Positions 57,961-64,000 of a stretch of 64,000 nt of DNA are shown here, one piece after another. The DNA is from Bifidobacterium canis (GTDB taxonomy: Bacteria > Actinomycetota > Actinomycetes > Actinomycetales > Bifidobacteriaceae). Position 1 is the stretch's first letter. Every line of letters starts with the position of its first letter. The notes below the pieces were generated by a model. That model had not been told where the DNA came from and searched no databases. It saw nothing but the letters and a program-made list of their open reading frames with translations. The position numbers and the translations under genes are program-made. The stretch covers positions 1-64,000 of the forward strand of contig NZ_WNLP01000008.1 of the NCBI RefSeq assembly GCF_009727065.1, in the 5' to 3' direction.

Positions 57961-58515
57961 TCAGACCTCCATGATCTCCTTCTGCTTGGTTTCAAGCAAC
58001 GAATCCAGTTCATCGGTGACGTTCTTGGTCACCTTGTCGAGTTCCTTGAGCAGACGATCGCCTTCGTCTTCACCCATTTCGCCATCTTTGATGGCCTTGT
58101 CGATGGTTTCCTTCGTCTTACGACGAATGTTGCGCACTGCGACCTTGCCGTCTTCGGCCTTGGCTTTGGCCAGCTTGACGTATTCCTTACGACGGTCTTC
58201 GGTCAGTTCCGGCATGGTCAGCAAAATGGTGGAACCATTGCGGCGTGGGCTGGCTCCCAGATCGGAATCGCGCAGCGCCTTTTCAACGGCGTTGGCCTGC
58301 GATGGGTCGAACGGAGACACGGAGAGTGTACGTGGCTCAGGAACGCCGATGGTGGCGACATGCTTGAGCGGCGTTGGTGCGCCGTAGTATTCGACGACGA
58401 TGCCATTGAGCAGTGCTGGATTCGCACGACCAGTGCGAATGCCTGCGAAGTTCTCCTTCGTCGATTCGACGGACTTGAGCATCTGTGCTTTGGACTGTTC
58501 TACAAGATTGGCCAT
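57961..58515 (-). CDS. frr: Ribosome recycling factor
   Basis: This 184-residue protein splits post-termination ribosomes with EF-G. Family blocks are FAGIRTGRANPALLNGIVVEY, NSTILLTMPELTEDRRKEYV and AVRNIRRKTKETI. The length is standard. It lies between pyrH and cdsA, with ATG 58515 preceded by GGAGAAAAC. Confidence 0.97.
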   Translation of the reverse strand: MANLVEQSKAQMLKSVESTKENFAGIRTGRANPALLNGIVVEYYGAPTPLKHVATIGVPEPRTLSVSPFDPSQANAVEKALRDSDLGASPRRNGSTILLTMPELTEDRRKEYVKLAKAKAEDGKVAVRNIRRKTKETIDKAIKDGEMGEDEGDRLLKELDKVTKNVTDELDSLLETKQKEIMEV

Positions 58516-58584
58516 ATTGTTTTCTCCTCAGATATTCACCTTGGAATACCTACTTGTGTATGAATCGGATTCGAGGGCAGGCGT

Positions 58585-59331
58585 CTACGCGAGCGTCGAA
58601 TCACCGTTGGATACCAGTGTACCGATGGAATCGCCCAACAATGCTTTGGTCACATTGCCTTCACCTTCCAAACCGAACACACGAATGGTCTGGTTGTTGT
58701 CACGGGCCATCGCCATCGCGGAGGCGTCCATGACTGCGAGGTTGTCGATGAGAGCACGCTTGTAGCTCAGAGTTTCGAAACGTTCGGCGGTCGGATCTTT
58801 ACGTGGATCAGCGGTGTATACGCCGTCAACGCCGTTCTTGCCCATCAACACTTCGTCGCAATGGATCTCCAGTGAGCGTTGAATGGAAACCGTATCCGTC
58901 GAGAAGTATGGCATGCCCGCGCCTGCGCCGAAGATGACGACACGCCCTTTTTCAAGATGACGGATTGCTTTCAGTGGAATGTATGGTTCAGCGACCTGAC
59001 CCATAGTGATGGCGGTCTGTACGCGCGTCGCCTGACCGGCCTGTTCCAAGAAGTCCTGCAATGCGAGGCAGTTCATCACTGTGCCGAGCATACCCATGTA
59101 GTCGCCGCGGGAACGGTCGATGCCGGCTTCCTGCAATTCAGCTCCACGGAAGAAATTGCCGCCACCCGTCACGATGGCAACCTGCACACCCTGTTGAACA
59201 GCTGGAACGATTTCGCCTGCAATGCGACGGATCGTCGCCGTATCTACGCCGACCTTGCCGTTGCCGAACGCCTCTCCGGAGAGTTTCAGCAGTACTCTGC
59301 GCGGTTGCGCCGCGTTCTCTTCAAGTGCCAT
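58585..59331 (-). CDS. pyrH: Uridylate kinase (UMP kinase)
   Basis: This 248-residue enzyme phosphorylates UMP. The start is ATG 59331 ([20 protein letters not shown]) with AAGG five bases upstream; longer in-frame starts at 59352 and 59445 lack ribosome sites. The amino-acid kinase fold shows [22 protein letters not shown] and [12 protein letters not shown] terminator separates it from tsf upstream. Confidence 0.96.
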   Translation of the reverse strand: MALEENAAQPRRVLLKLSGEAFGNGKVGVDTATIRRIAGEIVPAVQQGVQVAIVTGGGNFFRGAELQEAGIDRSRGDYMGMLGTVMNCLALQDFLEQAGQATRVQTAITMGQVAEPYIPLKAIRHLEKGRVVIFGAGAGMPYFSTDTVSIQRSLEIHCDEVLMGKNGVDGVYTADPRKDPTAERFETLSYKRALIDNLAVMDASAMAMARDNNQTIRVFGLEGEGNVTKALLGDSIGTLVSNGDSTLA

Positions 59332-59470
59332 ATCTGCCTTTCCATTGTTCATCAATGCTTGCAGTTCCACCGTGTATAGGTTATCTGTGCACAACGACAC
59401 GAACCGACGCATGTGTTCGTATTCTTCGAATTTCCGGCGATGCATCTTGTGTCACTCCACAATAACGAAA

Positions 59471-59513
59471 ACGCGTGAATCACAAACCGAATGTTCGGTT
59501 GCGATTCACGCGT
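59471..59513 (-). terminator. Terminator of rpsB-tsf
   Basis: The outer stem ACGCGTGAATC/GATTCACGCGT and inner stem AACCGAA/TTCGGTT make a two-part hairpin. TTTTCGTT follows on the minus strand. It lies 64 bases after the tsf stop. Confidence 0.88.
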
Positions 59514-59576
59514 CAGTGTTCACCAGTCAGCTCGCAATCAAGCTATGCGACTACGTGAATATGCGATGTGTGAGAA

Positions 59577-60434
59577 TCAGGCGTCCGCTTCAGGAGCCTT
59601 GCCGACCTCGAGGCGGGCGAAGGCCAGAGCCTGGCCGCCGACTTCCTTGAACAGGTCGCCGATCGTCTTCGACGGATCCTTGACGTAGGCCTGCTCGAGC
59701 AGCACGTTCTCCTTGAAGAAGGCGTTCAGACGGCCTTCGACGATCTTAGGAACGATCTTCTCCGGCTTGCCTTCAGCCAGGGACTTCTCGGTGGCAACGC
59801 GACGTTCGGTTTCGACGATGTCTGCTGGAACGTCATCGCGGGTGAGCCACTTCGGATCCATTGCGGAGATCTGCAGGGCGGCTTCGTGAGCGACCTGGGA
59901 GCCTGCTTCATCGGTCGCGATCATGGCGACGATGCTCGGAGGAAGTTCTGCGGACTTCTTGTGCGCGTAGATCTCGACCTTCGGGCCTTCGATCTTGGCG
60001 AACTGACCGACCTTGACGTGCTCGCCGAACAGTGCGGCGGCTTCTTCAACGTCTTCCTTCACAGTGCCTTCAGCGGACGGTGCTGCGAGAACGCTGTCGA
60101 TGTCATCGGCATTCGCCTTGACCGCATTGGCGAGCACGGTGTCTGCGAAGTCGACGAACTTCGGGGTCTTCGCCACGAAGTCGGTTTCGGAATTGAGCTC
60201 GATCGCGTAACCGGTCTGACCGTTGGCGGAATCGATGACGGTGGAGGCGATGGTGCCTTCCTGAGCCTTACGGCCTTCACGCTTGCCAGCGGCCGCGATG
60301 CCCTTGGTGCGAATGATTTCCTTGGCACGTGCGACGTCGCCGTCGGCCTCGGTGAGCGCCTTCTTGACGTCCATCATGCCGGCGCCGGTCTCTTCACGGA
60401 CCTGCTTGATCAAAGCTGCAGTGATTGCTGCCAT
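59577..60434 (-). CDS. tsf: Elongation factor Ts
   Basis: This 285-residue guanine-nucleotide exchange factor for EF-Tu has an N-terminal UBA-like segment with VREETGAGMMDVKKAL, the core with TDFVAKTPKFVDFA, and the second core half HVKVGQFAKIEG. ATG 60434 follows AAGGAGAA. It is downstream of rpsB, the usual pair. A partial hairpin (GCGTGGAG/CTCCACGC) in the 103-base gap could attenuate between them. Confidence 0.97.
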   Translation of the reverse strand: MAAITAALIKQVREETGAGMMDVKKALTEADGDVARAKEIIRTKGIAAAGKREGRKAQEGTIASTVIDSANGQTGYAIELNSETDFVAKTPKFVDFADTVLANAVKANADDIDSVLAAPSAEGTVKEDVEEAAALFGEHVKVGQFAKIEGPKVEIYAHKKSAELPPSIVAMIATDEAGSQVAHEAALQISAMDPKWLTRDDVPADIVETERRVATEKSLAEGKPEKIVPKIVEGRLNAFFKENVLLEQAYVKDPSKTIGDLFKEVGGQALAFARLEVGKAPEADA

Positions 60435-60537
60435 TGATGTTCTCCTTGTTGTTTTTGAAAAGTATGCGTGGCGTGGAGCCGATGCTTTGGGCGTTCGACT
60501 CCACGCACGTTCATGGAACCTGTGGGCTCCGAAGGGC

Positions 60538-61452
60538 TCACTTGGCCTCTTCTTCTGCCTTTGCGACGGATTCCTGGTTCTGGGCGTCGGCGCGGGCTGC
60601 TTCGGAGGAAGCGCCTGCTTCTTCGTCGGCCTTCTTCACCGCGTTTTCGGTGACAACGGCGTTCTCGCGAAGGGTGTTCTTCTCATCCTTCGCGAGCAGC
60701 TCCTTCTCCCAAGCTGCCATAGGCTGCTCGGAGTCGTTGCCCTCTGCCTTGGCGGCGTTGCCGGAACGCTCCAGAAGACCCTCTGCCACGGCGTCGGCGA
60801 ACAGGTTCGTCAGCAGTTCGATGCCACGGATGGCGTCGTCGTTGGCCGGGATCGGGTATTCGACTGCTTCAGGATCGGTGTTGGTGTCGACGATGGCGAC
60901 GACCGGAATACCGAGCTTGTGGGCTTCCTCAACGGCCAGCGCCTCCTTGTTGATGTCCACGACGAACATGGCGGAAGGGGTGCGGTTCATGTTGCGGATA
61001 CCGCCGAGCTGACGCTCGAGCTTGTCTTTCTCGCGCTTGAGCAGAAGCAGTTCCTTCTTGGTCAGGCCGGAACCGTGCACATCGTTGAAGTCCATCGTCT
61101 CAAGTTCCTTGAGACGGGTGACGCGCTTGGAAACGGTCTGGAAGTTGGTGAGCATGCCGCCGAGCCAGCGTTCGGAGACGTATGGCATGTTCACGCGGGT
61201 GGCTGCGTTCTTGATCGCTTCCTGAGCCTGCTTCTTCGTGCCGACGAACAGCACGGTGCCGTTGTGGGCGACAGTGGTCTTGATGAAGTCGTATGCGACG
61301 TCGATGAGATCGAGCGTCTTGAACAGGTTGATGATGTAGATTCCGTTACGCTCGGTAAGGATGTACTGCTTCATCTTCGGGTTCCAACGGCGGGTCTGGT
61401 GACCGAACTGAAGACCAGCCTTCAGCATTTCGCTCATAGTGATCTGAGCCAT
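60538..61452 (-). CDS. rpsB: 30S ribosomal protein S2
   Basis: This 304-residue S2 shows [52 protein letters not shown] and [10 protein letters not shown]. The C-terminus has an extra 60-residue acidic Ala/Glu-rich tail, common in actinobacterial S2. ATG 61452 follows GGAAGGTAG. The 257-base leader 61453-61709 contains the promoter and no gene; it may include an autoregulatory site for S2 that I cannot resolve. Confidence 0.97.
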   Translation of the reverse strand: MAQITMSEMLKAGLQFGHQTRRWNPKMKQYILTERNGIYIINLFKTLDLIDVAYDFIKTTVAHNGTVLFVGTKKQAQEAIKNAATRVNMPYVSERWLGGMLTNFQTVSKRVTRLKELETMDFNDVHGSGLTKKELLLLKREKDKLERQLGGIRNMNRTPSAMFVVDINKEALAVEEAHKLGIPVVAIVDTNTDPEAVEYPIPANDDAIRGIELLTNLFADAVAEGLLERSGNAAKAEGNDSEQPMAAWEKELLAKDEKNTLRENAVVTENAVKKADEEAGASSEAARADAQNQESVAKAEEEAK

Positions 61453-61640
61453 GGTATTACTACCTTCCTAGTCGGTTATTGCCTGGCCATGCGATCCTGC
61501 GTGCAGCCGTTTTCTTGGAAAACAGCCGACCGACACAGGTCGTCGCGAACATGACGCGAATTCGTTGCGTGCCGGTTGACAATATTGGGTGGTTTGAAAG
61601 ACTGCGACTGCCTTTCTTACCGGTTGGCACACAAAATTTA

Positions 61641-61669
61641 ATGATAGCATGAGGGTTGCTTTTGCACAA
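61641..61669 (-). promoter_or_regulatory. Putative rpsB promoter inside the def terminator
   Basis: On the minus strand TTGTGC (61664-61669) and TATCAT (61641-61646) are spaced by 17 bases. The spacer is the left arm of the hairpin at 61647-61689. Confidence 0.5.
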
Positions 61670-61689
61670 TGCAAAGCAACCCCTCATGC
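61647..61689 (-). terminator. Terminator of def
   Basis: The arms GCATGAGGGTTGC... and ...GCAACCCCTCATGC pair almost perfectly over about 20 bases (one bulge), directly after the def stop. The tail on the minus strand is TATCATTAAATTTTG. Confidence 0.75.
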
Positions 61690-61709
61690 TGGTTAGAAAC
61701 AACTATTGA

Positions 61710-62192
61710 TTACTCGAGACTGCGCATACGGCGCATCGCCGCACGTCGCTCGTCTTTCTCCAGTCGGTCGATGTAGAGATGTCCATCAAGATGGTCGGTT
61801 TCATGCTGAAGCATGCGTCCCATGATGCCATCCCCTTCGAGCACGACCTCGTTTCCGTCTAGATCGATGCCGCGGACGCGCGCGTAATCCGCTCGCTTGG
61901 TCTTGTACCACAGGTTCGGCAGACTCAGGCAACCTTCGTCGCCATACTGTTCACCGCGGGTCTCTTCAAGCACGGGGTTGAGCACGTAGCCCACTTTCCC
62001 GTCGATGTTATAGGAGAATGCTCGCAGGCTTACTCCGATCTGGTTGGCGGAAAGCCCCGCACGACCGGGATCGTCAACGGTATCGATGAGATCCTGCACC
62101 AGGTTACGCACGGCTGGCGTGATCTTGGTGATCGGCTCGCAGGGGGTGCGCAGCACCGGATCCGGCACCACTCGAATTTCGCGAATAGCCAC
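61710..62192 (-). CDS. def: Peptide deformylase
   Basis: This 160-residue metalloenzyme removes the N-formyl group from nascent proteins. Motif 2 EGCLSLP and motif 3 QHETDHLDG, with Cys and two His metal ligands and the catalytic Glu, are present. Motif 1 reads AGLSANQIG where many enzymes have GLAAxQ. ATG 62192 lies 6 bases after the stop of the acyl-CoA ligase gene, so the two share a transcript. Confidence 0.95.
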   Translation of the reverse strand: MAIREIRVVPDPVLRTPCEPITKITPAVRNLVQDLIDTVDDPGRAGLSANQIGVSLRAFSYNIDGKVGYVLNPVLEETRGEQYGDEGCLSLPNLWYKTKRADYARVRGIDLDGNEVVLEGDGIMGRMLQHETDHLDGHLYIDRLEKDERRAAMRRMRSLE

Positions 62193-62198
62193 GATGTG

Positions 62199-64000
62199 TC
62201 ACTCCTTCTCAGTCTGATCCGTTGGCTCCTGCTGAATGTTCTCGGCAGGTGTTTGATCGTCGGAGCCCTGATCTTCCAGATTTTCGGCTCGTCCACTGTG
62301 CTGCATGCTGTCAAGAGCCTGACGCACACGTGGCGTGACGTTCTCAGCGGTGTGCTGAACGGCCTGTGAAGCCTTCTTCACCGTCTCCGAAGTGCTTTCG
62401 AGGATCTGCATGCTCACCGGCACCGAGCGCGTCACCGATTTCGGTGCGTAGAGTTCACCTTCGATGATGTCCGCATAGCGTTCCAGAACCTTCGGACGAA
62501 CCACTTTCTGGCTTGGGGTCATCGTGCGGTCTTCAACGGAGAAGTCTTCCGGCAGAACGATGAACTTACGAACGGATTCGGCACGTGAGACGTTCGCGTT
62601 TGCTTTGTCTACATATTGCTGGATGAAGGCATGGACGCCGTCGCTGTGAGCCAGATCATCCATCGACACATTCGATGGCATGCCTTGGTTGTCAAGCCAG
62701 CTATGCACCATTTCCTCATCCAACGTGACCAACGCGCCGATGAACGGCTTGTTGTCGCCGACCACAACGACGTGAGAAACGATCGGGCACTCGCTGATGG
62801 CGCTTTCCAACGGAGCAGGACTGACGTTCTTGCCACCTGCAGTGATGATCAGATCCTTCTTGCGTCCGGTGATGTAGAGGAAGCCGTCATCGTCGATGTA
62901 GCCAAGGTCACCCGTGTGCAGCCAGCCACTCGGCTCCAGCACTTCATCAGTCATCTCTTGGTTCTTGTAGTAGCCGAGGAACACGTTCGGACCCTTGACC
63001 TCGATTTCGCCGTCTTCGGCGGTTCGAACGGCCATTCCCGGTCCTGGGCGTCCTACTGAACCGGCACGATTCGCCTTCTGCCAGTTGACGATCATGGGGG
63101 CAGCGGTTTCGGTCATGCCGTAGCCCTGGATGAACGTGATGTCGTCGATGCCGTTGAAGAAGTGCACCAGATCGGGGTTGATCGGCGCGCCGCCGCAGGC
63201 GAGATAGCGCAGGTTCGGACCGAGTGCGGAACGGAACGAGGATGCTACGGAACTCATGTAGAACGAGTGCTTCAGTCTCATCCACGGGCCGGGCTTACGA
63301 TGATCGGTCTGCATCTTCGACCATTCGATGAAATGGGTTACTGCATTGGCAAAGATATGCCCGCGAATGCCGGCGCCGGCTTTCTGCGAGGCCGCGTTAT
63401 ACACCTTCTCGAACACGCGTGGCACACCGAGCAAATACGTCGGTTTGAAGCTGCGCAGATCCACGAGCAGATGCTTGGCGCTTGGCACGTAGCCCACCAC
63501 ACCATGGCCTCCGACCGCCACATACTGAATGTAACGTGCGAAGCAGTGCGCCAACGGCAGGAACAGCAGCAAGCGGTTCGGCGGATCGAATAGCATCTCG
63601 GGCAGGATCTCGTAACCGTTCTTCACGATATGCGTGAAATTGCGGTGCGAGAGCATCGCTCCCTTCGGCTTGCCGGTGGATCCTGATGTGAACACGATGG
63701 TCAGCAGATCATCCGCGCGCACGCGACCGATCGCCTCGTCGAGCTCATCGTCACTCACCGATTCCCCATAGTTGATCAATGCGTCAAGCGCACCGTTCTG
63801 GAAGTTGAACACATGACGCAGACTTGGCACGGTTTCGGAAATACGTTCGAGCGTGTGCGCGTGGTCTTCATCACCGCCGAATGCGATCATCGGCTGCACT
63901 TCGTCGATGATGGATGCAGCCTGCTTCCGCGAATCCGTTTCGTAGATCGGCACGCTCACTGCGCCGATGGCAGCGCATGCGAAATCCATGACGCCCCACT
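62199..64000 (-). CDS. Long-chain acyl-CoA synthetase (AMP-binding), 5' end outside the window
   Basis: The visible 600 residues lack the N-terminus; the frame stays open to the right edge. The AMP-binding motif VFTSGSTGKPKGAMLSH, the conserved GYGMTETAA, the hinge YITGRKKDLIITAGGKNVSP and a C-terminal domain are present. It would activate fatty acids to acyl-CoA, supplying for example PatA. The C-terminus carries a 70-residue polar tail (SDDQTPAENIQQEP) after the expected family end, possibly a disordered extension. Confidence 0.93.
   Translation of the reverse strand, partial: WGVMDFACAAIGAVSVPIYETDSRKQAASIIDEVQPMIAFGGDEDHAHTLERISETVPSLRHVFNFQNGALDALINYGESVSDDELDEAIGRVRADDLLTIVFTSGSTGKPKGAMLSHRNFTHIVKNGYEILPEMLFDPPNRLLLFLPLAHCFARYIQYVAVGGHGVVGYVPSAKHLLVDLRSFKPTYLLGVPRVFEKVYNAASQKAGAGIRGHIFANAVTHFIEWSKMQTDHRKPGPWMRLKHSFYMSSVASSFRSALGPNLRYLACGGAPINPDLVHFFNGIDDITFIQGYGMTETAAPMIVNWQKANRAGSVGRPGPGMAVRTAEDGEIEVKGPNVFLGYYKNQEMTDEVLEPSGWLHTGDLGYIDDDGFLYITGRKKDLIITAGGKNVSPAPLESAISECPIVSHVVVVGDNKPFIGALVTLDEEMVHSWLDNQGMPSNVSMDDLAHSDGVHAFIQQYVDKANANVSRAESVRKFIVLPEDFSVEDRTMTPSQKVVRPKVLERYADIIEGELYAPKSVTRSVPVSMQILESTSETVKKASQAVQHTAENVTPRVRQALDSMQHSGRAENLEDQGSDDQTPAENIQQEPTDQTEKE

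Overview
The window reads as one piece of chromosome from a Bifidobacterium-type actinobacterium. The support is a set of lineage-typical arrangements: a fused cmk-der gene, a fused trpC-trpB gene, rbpA, a garA-like FHA gene next to pgsA/DUF881/sbp genes, a WYL double regulator, and a phosphatidylinositol-mannoside (PIM) gene trio. Species cannot be fixed by eye. B. animalis or a relative is only a guess. Almost everything is housekeeping, apart from an accessory-looking left end (1-6,100).

Layout. 1-1,300 is G-rich and holds an unknown gene, a broken double helix-turn-helix gene and an intergenic stretch. 1,421-5,886 is a duplicated two-component locus (RR1-HK1, RR2-HK2) with small membrane ORFs; HK2 is badly disrupted. 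6,084-9,833 has a DUF4230-like protein, a GNAT, tRNA-Gly and thrS. 10,005-12,999 encodes phosphatidylinositol-phosphate synthase, PatA and PimA. 13,053-17,284 is yebC-ruvC-ruvA-ruvB-yajC-apt. 17,320-22,414 is sucC-sucD-DUF6350-purH. 22,638-26,893 has a small membrane protein, an aquaporin, an rRNA pseudouridine synthase and cmk-der. 26,987-34,935 has tRNA-Pro, a UDP-glucose pyrophosphorylase, a WYL regulator, helY, rbpA and a HAD phosphatase. 35,142-46,480 is on the minus strand: paired fluoride channels, MerR, FHA, DUF881-sbp-DUF881-pgsA, hisG, hisE, rpe, lgt, trpA, trpCB. 46,698-49,804 has a small charged protein, an epimerase/ThuA pair and adenosine deaminase. 49,917-64,000 is again on the minus strand: trpE-hisI-hisF, a GNAT, a TetR-controlled ABC exporter, rlmN, cdsA, frr, pyrH, tsf, rpsB, def and the 3' part of a long-chain acyl-CoA ligase.

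The genes form recognisable modules: PIM lipid synthesis, Holliday-junction repair, purine supply, tryptophan/histidine synthesis, and the translation and lipid block rpsB-tsf-pyrH-frr-cdsA-rlmN.

The most striking property of the text is technical. About twenty loci, including conserved genes such as purH, ruvA, apt, hisE and helY, are each frameshifted by one or two missing bases, nearly always in a short homopolymer and usually A or T. I found no case needing removal of a base. This points to under-called homopolymers rather than gene death, so most broken genes here are probably intact in the organism. HK2 is the exception that may be truly decayed. I did not find a convincing new defence or mobile system. 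The least explained locus is the tandem sensor-kinase cassette with its small membrane proteins.
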